NCBI RefSeq assembly: GCF_042847215.1
Contig: NZ_AP031500.1
Span: 434,001-498,000 of the forward strand
Direction of reading: 5' to 3'
Origin: Gilvimarinus japonicus
GTDB lineage: Bacteria; Pseudomonadota; Gammaproteobacteria; Pseudomonadales; Cellvibrionaceae
Length of the DNA: 64,000 nucleotides
Made by a program: the position numbers and the translations under genes. The notes below the pieces were generated by a model. The model was not told the origin of the DNA and did not search any database. It saw only the letters and a program-made list of their open reading frames with translations. Below, in pieces: positions 1 through 7,968 of the stretch (position 1 is the stretch's first letter; each line of letters opens with the position of its first letter).

Positions 1-263
1 TGGTGTCCTATTGTGGAGAATGTAAGTGGTTGCGGTTCTCGCACTGGAGGCTCTTTGCTTCTCAGACATAGTAAAAGCCCGGTGTGTATATTCGGCTTTT
101 CTCGTCCTTATTGTTTTAACAAAACCAAAATTCGCCCGGTAATCCGAGCCGCTATGTTGGCTTTTGTCAGTGTCTCAGATAACCCCAAAAATTGCTACGT
201 AGCGATGTGGGCGTCCCCCCAGAACAGCCTATTGGCGGAGTAGATCGGGAGCATAATATTCGA

Positions 264-749
264 TCAACCCCGGACGGCCGCTACTATTGCTCCGACGTCG
301 ATTTTTGTCATGGTTAACATGGCATCGAAAGCGCGTTTGGCAACGGCAGCATCTGAGCTGGTTATCGCTTGGGTTAGCGCCACTGGTGTTATTTGCCACG
401 AAATCCCCCATTGGTCTTTGCACCAGCCGCAGGCACTCGCCTCACCGCCGTTGGCAATAATGGCGTTCCAGTAGCGATCGGTTTCGGCCTGATCATTGGT
501 TGCTACCTGAAACGAAAACGATTCATTGTGGCTAAATGCTGGGCCGCCGTTAAGCCCCATGCAGGGAATGCCCATAACGGTAAAGTCTACGGTTAGTGCA
601 TCACCTTGCTTGCCGGCTGGATAATCACTCGGTGCGCGATGTACGGCATCGACCGAAGAGTCGGGAAAAGTGCTCGCATAGAATTTGGCGGCCGCTTCAG
701 CGTCGCCATCAAACCACAGGCACACTCTGTTCTTGGCTATTGTCGTCAT
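264..749 (-). CDS. VOC family (PhnB / 3-dmu-9_3-mt-like) protein
   Basis: A 161-residue protein of the vicinal-oxygen-chelate fold, resembling the PhnB / 3-demethylubiquinone methyltransferase-like group. The N-terminal stretch with WFDGDAEAAAKFYASTFPDS and the C-terminal QWGISWQITP are typical of the paired beta-alpha-beta-beta-beta modules. The start is supported by a GGAG about 7 nt upstream of the ATG. The real substrate of this group is mostly unknown and the PhnB name does not imply phosphonate metabolism. It lies on the same strand as the DUF1428 gene, with a 59-bp gap, and the pair may be co-transcribed. Family assignment is fairly secure; function is not. Confidence 0.85.
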   Translation of the reverse strand: MTTIAKNRVCLWFDGDAEAAAKFYASTFPDSSVDAVHRAPSDYPAGKQGDALTVDFTVMGIPCMGLNGGPAFSHNESFSFQVATNDQAETDRYWNAIIANGGEASACGWCKDQWGISWQITPVALTQAITSSDAAVAKRAFDAMLTMTKIDVGAIVAAVRG

Positions 750-808
750 AGGATCGCTCCAGATGTAGAGTTGCCCACCTGAGCCTTACGGTCGAGGCGG
801 GCTACTTG

Positions 809-1162
809 TTACTGATTAAAAATAACTTGGAAGCCGCCGTATATAAGCCGTTTTCCGTCAAATGGCATGGGGTTATTTTCGGCACTCATGCGCTCGTCTT
901 CCATTACTTGTTGCATGCCTCTGTCCCGAACGGCCTTAGAGGGCCACTCAACCAAACCAAACACCACGGTTTCATTGTCTTTGCGCTTCACCGCCATGGG
1001 AAAGGAGGTTGTCTCTCCGTCTGGAGCATCATCGCCCCAGCACTCTGTTAACCTAAGGGCGCCGTGTTCTTTAAAGCACTCGGCGGCCAACTTAACATGT
1101 GCGATATATTGATCTTTATTTGCTGTTGGTACTGCGGCCACAAAACCGTCTATATAGCTCAT
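809..1162 (-). CDS. DUF1428 domain-containing protein
   Basis: A 117-residue protein beginning MSYIDGFVAAVP and containing ECWGDDAPDGETTSFPMAVKR, FGLVEWPSKAVRDRG and PFDGKRLIYGGF, hallmarks of the DUF1428 (ferredoxin-like, dimeric alpha-beta barrel) family. The ORF is open further upstream, to 1321, but the ATG at 1162 has an AGGAG at good spacing and matches the family N-terminus, so that start was chosen. The biochemical role of the family is not established. It is short, cytoplasmic and without transmembrane segments. The neighbouring VOC gene is another small alpha-beta protein on the same strand. Confidence 0.85.
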   Translation of the reverse strand: MSYIDGFVAAVPTANKDQYIAHVKLAAECFKEHGALRLTECWGDDAPDGETTSFPMAVKRKDNETVVFGLVEWPSKAVRDRGMQQVMEDERMSAENNPMPFDGKRLIYGGFQVIFNQ

Positions 1163-1424
1163 CGCATTGCTCCTGTTGTTTAACGCACCGATGATAGTGC
1201 GAGTACTAGCTAACTGATGTAGTAATTCGTGCCAACGCGCACGAAACAACCGTGACTGACTTAAAAATCGCCTCAGAGGGTTGTTACAGGATAGTCGAAG
1301 AGGGCGCTGGTATTTCGACACGGTGTTACGAAAATAAAATCAATGTAGGGGTGGAGCTTTGACCCGCTCATGTTGATCTGTGACGAGGAAGAGGGGGAGC
1401 TGTCATCAATACCACAGAGCTTGG

Positions 1425-1664
1425 CTAATTTCCAAGAATGCTTAGCACTAACAATGTAAAGATAAGCGCCGCTGCTAGTGCAAAATACTGCCCTAGCTTA
1501 GAGCTGGCCTCAGCTTGGCCTTGGTGGCGCTTAAGGTAATCTTTCAGCTCCGCATCGGATAGGCCTGCGCAGTGAGTACACTCGCTCGTTTTTTCGGGTG
1601 ACTGTAAGTTGCAGCGCTGGCACGTTTTCAGTGCCTCTGGAGGCGGTGCTGGTATAAATCTCAT
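1425..1664 (-). CDS. Small zinc-ribbon single-pass membrane protein
   Basis: A 79-residue hypothetical protein. The N-terminal half has two Cys pairs (CQRC at about residues 15-18 and CTHC at about 29-32) spaced as in a zinc ribbon. The C-terminus has one hydrophobic helix (about residues 58-77, YFALAAALIFTLLVLSILG). An AAGGA precedes the ATG by 6 nt, which supports translation. The arrangement suggests a membrane-anchored zinc-ribbon peptide with the ribbon in the cytoplasm. No precise family was recognised and no role is proposed. Confidence 0.65.
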   Translation of the reverse strand: MRFIPAPPPEALKTCQRCNLQSPEKTSECTHCAGLSDAELKDYLKRHQGQAEASSKLGQYFALAAALIFTLLVLSILGN

Positions 1665-1872
1665 AACGATTCCTTGTTTCTAGCGGTAAGGCATTTATGC
1701 TCGTACAGGATGAGGCGCTTGTGGTTCTTAGCCTGATTGTCTGGCTCATTTCTGAGCTGTCGATTCGCCAAGCCTTAGTGACAAGCTCTGAAGAATCAGA
1801 GCGCTGCCAGCAGAGCCTGGCTGCTGATAAAAACGTCGAGTAAAAACCTACGCCCCAGTATATCGATATGAA

Positions 1873-3744
1873 CTATTGCTCACCAAGCACAACCTGAACA
1901 ATCTTCTCTGCCGTTCGAGCTTTATACTTCAGCTCCCATCGGTTTGTATTCGCAAGAAAAACAAAGGTGATCTTTTCATTCGGTAGCCACAGCAACTCTG
2001 CGTGGAATCCCGGTGCCTCTCCAGCGTGTCCTAGGGCGGTAAAACCGGCGATACGTTCAACGGCTATGCCGAAGCCGTATTCTACTGGCGGTTTAAACCC
2101 CTTGGGGAGTACCGTTGCAGTGATTGTTTCGCTGTAAGCTTTATCGCTAAGAACGTTACCGCTGTGTAAAGCCTCATTCCAGATAAAAAGATCATCGACT
2201 GTGGATATTAAACCGGTGGCTCCATTCCAGTTTCCGTGCAAGCTCGATACGCCCGGGTCTAGAGCCTTAACGGTCTTTTCGTCGACTACTGCGTAGCCTG
2301 TCGCTGCATGGGTTAAGCGTCGATTATTGTTATAAATTGTTGAGTCTTTCATTCCCAGTGGCGAAAAGATATTCGTTTTTAAGTATTGATCAAAAGAAAG
2401 GCCGGATACTTTTTCTATAATCAATGCCAAAACGACATAAGCAGAGTTGCTGTAACGCCACTGTTCGCCCGGTTTAAAGTACAAGTCTTGTTCTTCTAGT
2501 GCTTTTATAAAATCGTGTGACCCAAGATGTTGGCTAAATAGCGCTTTAGATGCGTCCGGTTCGAATAAGCCCGAGGTATGGGTCATCATATGCTTAAGCG
2601 TCACGGGCTTGGTTTTTGATAAGCTGGGGAAGTACTTGGTTAACGGGTCGTTAAGGGACAACAAGCTCTTATCTTGCAGTTGCAAAATAGATGCTGCGGT
2701 AAATTGCTTGGTGATTGACCCCACATGAAACTTGGTTTGGGTGTCGTTTGATGTGTTTGCTGCGACGTTGGCCAGGCCCCTGCCACCTTTTGCCAATACT
2801 TTGCCATTTTGGGCAATTAAGTAGGAAAATCCCGACGAGCCCTTATAGTAAAGGCTGTCGAAGTAATTGGAAATTTGCGCGGCTACATCTGGCGCGGTTA
2901 TTTCTATATTTGCGCCTCGCTCTATAAGCGCATTCTGCCGTTTCGTATCGCCTATATGAGTAGCAATATGAAGCGCCGTTAGGCCCAAATTATTTCTTGC
3001 GTCGATACTAATCCCGCTTTTCAGAAGGCGGTCAAGCTCGTTACTGGATAGCGAGGGGGATAGATTGACAAAGGCATTGTCGGTAGCTGTTTTACTTAAT
3101 GGCCTAAAGAGAAAAGACCAACCCTTGTCTGCGCGCAATACTTTGATAACGAGCCGATTCGTCCCCGCTTTAAGGTTATAGGGCACAAGGTATTGATCAG
3201 GGCTTATCTCTGTGCTGATGGGGCTCTCATGAATAATCTCGCCGTTAAGCCAGATTTTTAGTGCCGCGTTGCTGCCCACACCAAAATACCCGCTCTCTTT
3301 TTCGCTGGACTCGATCTCAGCGGCAGCATAGGTATAGGCGAATTTTGTAGGTTCAAGGTATCGATCTAAATGAATATAACTGAAATCAGAGTGGATCGAC
3401 TTCCAATTGTACGGTTCTCTGTTTAAGGTGATTTTGCCTACTTTTATTGATTTCCACAGGTCATTGATCTTTATTAAGTCTTGGCTATGCGCAGCCTTAA
3501 GCTCTTTTTCGGTGCTGCCAAATGGGACTGGCTCCAGCAATGTCCAGCGAGTTAGAAAAACGTCATCTTTGATGTTGTTGTAGGTGGTAACGGGGCTGTC
3601 CAATGATGACTCGGGTGTGGGCTGATTTTGCACTTTTCTTGGTTCAACTTCGTCGTCATAAGTACATGCGCTAGCGAGTAAGGCTGAGAGCAGTAGCCAG
3701 AAAAAACCGTGCTTCGTTTGAAGGTGTTTTAATTGTCCCGTCAT
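1873..3744 (-). CDS. Serine hydrolase lipoprotein (class C beta-lactamase fold) with ankyrin repeat
   Basis: A 623-residue lipoprotein. The signal sequence ends in the lipobox LASAC (Cys27). Residues about 60-220 form a beta-rich region of unknown family. About residues 245-285 contain an ankyrin repeat (GLTALHIATHIGD, ALIERGANIEI). About residues 295-620 are a beta-lactamase/penicillin-binding-like domain with SITK (Ser343-Lys346), YSN (431-433) and HAG (about 573-575), the three active-site motifs of class C-type serine hydrolases. It is therefore expected to be a periplasmic or outer-membrane esterase/peptidase, not necessarily a beta-lactamase. An AAGGA 5 nt before the ATG supports the start. 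The ankyrin plus hydrolase combination is uncommon. Substrate unknown. Confidence 0.85.
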   Translation of the reverse strand: MTGQLKHLQTKHGFFWLLLSALLASACTYDDEVEPRKVQNQPTPESSLDSPVTTYNNIKDDVFLTRWTLLEPVPFGSTEKELKAAHSQDLIKINDLWKSIKVGKITLNREPYNWKSIHSDFSYIHLDRYLEPTKFAYTYAAAEIESSEKESGYFGVGSNAALKIWLNGEIIHESPISTEISPDQYLVPYNLKAGTNRLVIKVLRADKGWSFLFRPLSKTATDNAFVNLSPSLSSNELDRLLKSGISIDARNNLGLTALHIATHIGDTKRQNALIERGANIEITAPDVAAQISNYFDSLYYKGSSGFSYLIAQNGKVLAKGGRGLANVAANTSNDTQTKFHVGSITKQFTAASILQLQDKSLLSLNDPLTKYFPSLSKTKPVTLKHMMTHTSGLFEPDASKALFSQHLGSHDFIKALEEQDLYFKPGEQWRYSNSAYVVLALIIEKVSGLSFDQYLKTNIFSPLGMKDSTIYNNNRRLTHAATGYAVVDEKTVKALDPGVSSLHGNWNGATGLISTVDDLFIWNEALHSGNVLSDKAYSETITATVLPKGFKPPVEYGFGIAVERIAGFTALGHAGEAPGFHAELLWLPNEKITFVFLANTNRWELKYKARTAEKIVQVVLGEQ

Positions 3745-3856
3745 TTTTTGTCCTTAAAATACAGGTTTTTAGGTCGCTAAAAAACTAAGTATTATAATAG
3801 TTGTCTTAGGCGTATTGTTTTCTGGAATTGTCGTTACGCCCTTAAATGTCCCAAGT

Positions 3857-4402
3857 TTAGGTCTTACTTTGTATCTCATCCTTGGGTATCGAATTGGCAT
3901 ATACATCTCTTAATTTGTAGACCAAAAAACCAAATAAGAAAAACGCCAAGGCTGCGAATATTCCTGCGATATTTAACTTGCTTGTGCCCCTGATAAGAGT
4001 CGAATCCTCAGGTTTTCCGGGGTTATAGTAAACGGGGTAAGATTTTCCAATGGTAAATCTAGATACATACCGCGCAATTCTACTTCGATTACTGCCTCCA
4101 ATAGGAGAAAAGCTAATTCTATTGTTTGTATAGTTGTTGTTTTTTACGGAGTAGGTGTAAACGACATTTGGGGCATAGTTAATGGACCGATTGGTGGTTA
4201 TTCCCGTTGAGCGGCTCTCGTACTTGCTTACCTCAGAGGAGAGAATCACAGCGTTGGTTTGCGGCCAAGTGCGGCTAGCTTCCCCAAGAAAATATGCCGA
4301 TATCGTTCCAGTTACCGTTAATAGGCCAGCGGCCATAAATATGCCACCGAAAATAGCCACTGATCTCCTGATAGTTTTTTTCTGATTCTCTAGTTCACTC
4401 AA
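3857..4402 (-). CDS. DUF3592 domain-containing membrane protein
   Basis: A 181-residue protein with two membrane helices (about residues 14-38 and 146-166) flanking a soluble region containing WPQTNAVILSSEV, VVYTYSVKNNNYTNNRISF and YPVYYNPGKPEDSTLIRG, the pattern of DUF3592 proteins. The start codon is TTG with an AAGGA 8 nt upstream; no better ATG exists in frame. It lies 112 bp behind the start of the hydrolase gene on the same strand. Function of the family is unknown. Reading of domain is confident, role is not. Confidence 0.75.
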   Translation of the reverse strand: MSELENQKKTIRRSVAIFGGIFMAAGLLTVTGTISAYFLGEASRTWPQTNAVILSSEVSKYESRSTGITTNRSINYAPNVVYTYSVKNNNYTNNRISFSPIGGSNRSRIARYVSRFTIGKSYPVYYNPGKPEDSTLIRGTSKLNIAGIFAALAFFLFGFLVYKLRDVYANSIPKDEIQSKT

Positions 4403-4740
4403 GGCTTATTTCCTTTTTGATTATAATGCAAGGCATCTTCCAGGCTCTGAATCAAGAGTTGAGCCGTTGTTTTGGTCTGCTAGTTAATAGCAGCTCGATA
4501 AAAGAGATTTTAACCCATTGCTTTTGGGGCGAAATAGACTGGTATGCCCGAATCCTAGGTTTTTGTAAAACCATCTGTACCGCAAAGAGGGGGTGGTTAC
4601 TTACTTGAGTGATACATGCACGTTGGTAGCAAAGGCGAGCGTTAGCGAGTCCAGCCCGCGTTTTTTGCGGGTGATTTTGCCTACCCTTGGTAAATTGCTG
4701 GCTAGATGTACTCATATTGCTTTGCCAACAACTCACATGC

Positions 4741-4932
4741 CTAGGCAGGCTGTGCCGACTTTGAAAGATCTAGGCGAAACTCCGTTTTTTGCTGCTTAAT
4801 ATCTATTACCATGTAGTAAAACCCACAGCCCAACTGGAGAATATCCCCGATACTTAGCAGTGTTTCGCTAAAGTAGGCTTTGTCACTCATGTCGTCGCTA
4901 TCTGCAAGATAGTGAAGTCGATATGTACTCAT
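4741..4932 (-). CDS. Possible small hypothetical protein
   Basis: A 63-residue ORF starting MSTYRLHYLADSDDMSD. The N-terminal part looks protein-like and acidic, with no transmembrane helix or known motif. No clear Shine-Dalgarno precedes this ATG, and the frame is open further upstream to 5007. I do not recognise a family, and it may be a gene remnant. The adjoining 4403-4740 holds no supported gene; it includes a short GC hairpin near 4653-4669 (CCCGC/GCGGG). Confidence 0.3.
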   Translation of the reverse strand: MSTYRLHYLADSDDMSDKAYFSETLLSIGDILQLGCGFYYMVIDIKQQKTEFRLDLSKSAQPA

Positions 4933-5007
4933 CACGTTCAGATTACTTGTGAAATTTAACGGCCAATTAACGCGACTCAGTCGCACTTTATCCCAGCACT
5001 TTGTCAC

Positions 5008-6022
5008 CGCTAGAAACTGGTTTAAAGGTGTTTGAAAAACAAGAAGCTTTCTGACAGCTCCGTGTCTGAGAAAGATAAGAGGCTATATTAAGACTTACGA
5101 AATGTAATCCGTTTGCGCCGTCAGTGCAAGCTGCGACCAATACTCTGAGTTAGATGGGAAAAAAGAATTGTTGGCCGATTGATGTTTTGGGACGTGAGCT
5201 TCGCTGAAAAATGAATGCAGGGTGTGAGATAAGCCTCCGTCAGGTATTGCTGTTTTTTTTGCGCTTGCACTTTATGCGATTTTTGGCTTCTCAGCCTGTG
5301 CAGCCCAATTTACGAGCTGATGATGAAAACGTCCAATCCGCTGTCTTCGCGCTCAGCCGGTTCTAGTGCTTTAAGCACTTTGTCAGCGCTCTTGGGCGGC
5401 GAGTGGCTACCGCCAAGCAGATAATCGCTTAACGTTGAGTGAGTTGGTTTGTATCTTTTGTTACCGTATTGTTGATTATTTTTGTTACCTCATTTGGTTG
5501 TTTCTGATGTGTCAGCAGAGAATGACTTGTTCGATATGTGATCTCCTTCTCCTTTGGCCCTCCGTTGCGTGAGTTTTGCTTATCCTTCGACGCCTTTTAA
5601 TTCTTTAATGAAATTATAGATATACCTTTATATTTCTAAATTGAATTTATGCGCTCTGATTTCTATAAAATCTGATTCTATTCGTAACACTATTTTTATT
5701 GGTATGTATATTTGTTTACAAATAGGTGAACCATGTTGTAATGTTTCTGCCGGATTCGCCAGTGAATGGCATGTGGCCGGTTTCGCCGACAGTGAAGTGG
5801 GTATACCGGGTTGAGAGTAGTGAGTCGCCAACGTGGTCTGATTGTATTTCCACATAACCTGATTCGTATTAGAGCCTTAATGCCAGTTTCTGACGTTTAC
5901 CAAAGGTGCACTTACCATACCGGTTTGGATTGTCGAGGATTGATAACCCAAGGCGGTTTACTTGCCCAAAAGTGTGAGTGCCCGATTACATAAGACCTAT
6001 AACAGAGATAAGAGAGTGTGTT
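5008..6022. other. Long intergenic region upstream of the alginate lyase genes
   Basis: About 1 kb without a convincing gene. It is AT-rich at 5580-5740. On the minus strand 5310-5489 there is an open frame without a usable start (listed separately). The 3' part must carry the promoter for the PL7 lyase gene, but no clear -35/-10 pair or operator stood out. Confidence 0.5.
5310..5489 (-). pseudogene. Possible decayed gene fragment
   Basis: Sixty open codons on the minus strand, ending at a TAA at 5310-5312. The end of the frame reads protein-like (SDYLLGGSHSPPKSADKV, then KALEPAEREDSGLDVFIISS). A TGA closes the frame upstream at 5490-5492, and no ATG, GTG or TTG lies near its beginning. A purine-rich SD-like tract lies further upstream in another frame. 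It looks like the C-terminus of a gene that lost its start or was frameshifted. Family not recognised. Confidence 0.25.
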
Positions 6023-7771
6023 ATGAAACTGAATAAATTAATGGTTTTCACTTCCCTGGCCTTAACCGGCTCCTTAGCCCACGGTGCGACCTTTGTGATG
6101 GAGAAATACGGCACAGGCTACTCCATTGATGGCAATGGTGGTGCACAAGTTGGCCAACAGCTGTACTTGTGGGGAACCAACCTCAACAATGCCAACCAAC
6201 AGTGGGTTCAGCTGGATCGTGGCAACGGTTATTACTCTTACAAAAAAGAAGACACCAATCTGTGCTGGGATGCTGGCAGCGGCGGCGCCCGCAACCAGGC
6301 GGTGACTTTGCAAGCCTGTAACGCCGGTAATTACAACCAGCAGTTTTCTAAAGTAAAAGTTTACGATGGTACTGAGGTTTACCGCTTTGAAAAACGCAAC
6401 GCCTCGGGCTTCTCGCTTGATGGCAACGGTGGAGCGGCAGATCGTCAGTCTATCTATTTGTGGAACTCTAGTGACACTAACGTCAACCAGCAATGGGAGT
6501 TGCACCGTGTCGACGACGGCAGTAGTGACGGTGGTAGCTCGAGCGATGGCAAACTCGCCGTAGACACGGCGTTCGACGACGGCAGCAGTCACTCAAGTTA
6601 TCCGGCTTCTAACGCGGTTGATGGCAGCACCAGTTGGGCATCTCGCTGGGCGGCATCTGGCTCACCGGTTAACTTAACCATTCAGCTCGAAGAAGTGAGT
6701 GAAGTGACCGAAGTAGGCATTGCCTGGGGGCGTGGTGATTCGCGCGCTTATACTTTCGAGATTTACGCCCGTCCTGGTACAAGCGGCTCGTGGACTAAAG
6801 TGTACGACGATGTCAGCAGTGGCTCTACGGCCGGTATCGAGGTGTTTGACGTTACCGACATTGATGCACAGCAAATACGTGTTAAAACCTTCGAGAATAC
6901 CTCGGGTAGCAACTGGACCAATATCACCGAAGTAGAGGTTTACGGCGCCGAGGGCAGCGGCTCGGGCGGCGGTGATAATGGTGGCGGCGACAATGGCGGT
7001 GGTGACAACGGTGGTGGCGAACCATCTGGCTCGGCTGAGATTCCTTCTGACTTGATGAGCAACTGTAATCAGTGGAAGATCACCTACCCCGATGGCGTAG
7101 AAGATAAAACACTGTGTGGTGAAGGCAACAATGAGTACTTCTATGTTAACGACTCGGGCAATGGCATCGTGTTTTTCGCTCCAGTCCGCGACGGCAATGG
7201 CTCAACGCCAAACTCTGATTACATTCGGTCCGAGTTGCGCGAGCGCGAAGCCGATGGCAGTAAAGATATTTACTGGACCACCTCTGGTAAGCACGTCGTT
7301 TATGTAAAACAAGCGATTACGCATTTACCCATCGTTAAGAGCCACTTGGTTGCCACTCAGATTCACGGTAACAAAGATGATGGCATTGACGATGCGTTGG
7401 TACTGCGCCTAGAAGACTCGCACCTGTTCTTGAGCTTTAACGGCGGTAAACTGCGCAGTGATGTCACCATTACCAACAACTACAGCCTGGGTACCAATCA
7501 CGAGGTTATTTTTGAGGTGATCGATGGCAAGCACTACGTGTACTACAGCGAAGATGGCAACCTGAACAATGCCTATAATTCGGGTAATGCCAGCCAGTAC
7601 TTAGTGCGTGATGGATCTAGCGATTACGTGATGGATCGTAGCTACGGTGAAGCCTACTTTAAAATCGGTAACTACACTCAAAGTAATGCCGAACAAGAAG
7701 GCAGCGAAACCGGTAAGTCTGATAACTATGGCGAAGTTGTCGTATACGATTACTGGGTAGACCATCAGTAA
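6023..7771 (+). CDS. Secreted alginate lyase, family PL7, with ricin-like and CBM32 modules
   Basis: A 582-residue secreted enzyme that cleaves alginate by beta-elimination. Order: signal peptide (about 1-21, ending SLAHG-ATF); ricin-type/CBM13-like trefoil (about 22-165, with repeated QQW motifs); CBM32-like discoidin domain (about 175-305); Gly/Asn/Asp linker with four GGGDN/GGGE units (about 310-332); PL7 catalytic domain (about 340-582). The catalytic signatures SELRER, QIHGN and YFKIGNYTQ are all present; the QIH variant is usually linked to poly-guluronate or mixed specificity. The start was taken at the ATG preceded by AGAGATAAGAGAG, since the longer frame reads through without a signal peptide. 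The next gene is a paralogue in its first three modules. Confidence 0.93.
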   Translation: MKLNKLMVFTSLALTGSLAHGATFVMEKYGTGYSIDGNGGAQVGQQLYLWGTNLNNANQQWVQLDRGNGYYSYKKEDTNLCWDAGSGGARNQAVTLQACNAGNYNQQFSKVKVYDGTEVYRFEKRNASGFSLDGNGGAADRQSIYLWNSSDTNVNQQWELHRVDDGSSDGGSSSDGKLAVDTAFDDGSSHSSYPASNAVDGSTSWASRWAASGSPVNLTIQLEEVSEVTEVGIAWGRGDSRAYTFEIYARPGTSGSWTKVYDDVSSGSTAGIEVFDVTDIDAQQIRVKTFENTSGSNWTNITEVEVYGAEGSGSGGGDNGGGDNGGGDNGGGEPSGSAEIPSDLMSNCNQWKITYPDGVEDKTLCGEGNNEYFYVNDSGNGIVFFAPVRDGNGSTPNSDYIRSELREREADGSKDIYWTTSGKHVVYVKQAITHLPIVKSHLVATQIHGNKDDGIDDALVLRLEDSHLFLSFNGGKLRSDVTITNNYSLGTNHEVIFEVIDGKHYVYYSEDGNLNNAYNSGNASQYLVRDGSSDYVMDRSYGEAYFKIGNYTQSNAEQEGSETGKSDNYGEVVVYDYWVDHQ

Positions 7772-7809
7772 TTAGTGTGCGCCCGCCGGCCGCGGCGGGA
7801 ATTTGTAAG

Positions 7810-7846
7810 AAGCCACCAGCGATTTTGTACTGATCGCTGGTGGCTT
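7810..7846. terminator. Hairpin between the two lyase genes
   Basis: A perfect 14-bp stem (AAGCCACCAGCGAT with its complement) and a 9-nt loop lie 39 bp after the PL7 stop. The U-tract is weak, so this may be a terminator or an mRNA-stabilising hairpin. A GC-rich inverted repeat (GCCCGCCGGCCGCGGCGGG) precedes it. Confidence 0.6.
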
Positions 7847-7968
7847 ACCTCCCCGTAAAGTCAATCTATTAACCGTAACATCGAAATGAGTGGCCCACGC
7901 CTTGGGTGTGTCAGGGCGTAGCGCGCCTGATAACTTATCACCGATATAATTCTAATAGGTGTTTTGAT

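Noticed and set aside
4452..4736. 94-codon minus-strand ORF
   Set aside because: No Shine-Dalgarno, composition unlike a protein, and a GC hairpin inside it.
5978..6022. Upstream start for the PL7 lyase
   Set aside because: It would add 15 residues before the signal peptide; the ATG at 6023 has a purine-rich SD and gives a normal signal peptide.
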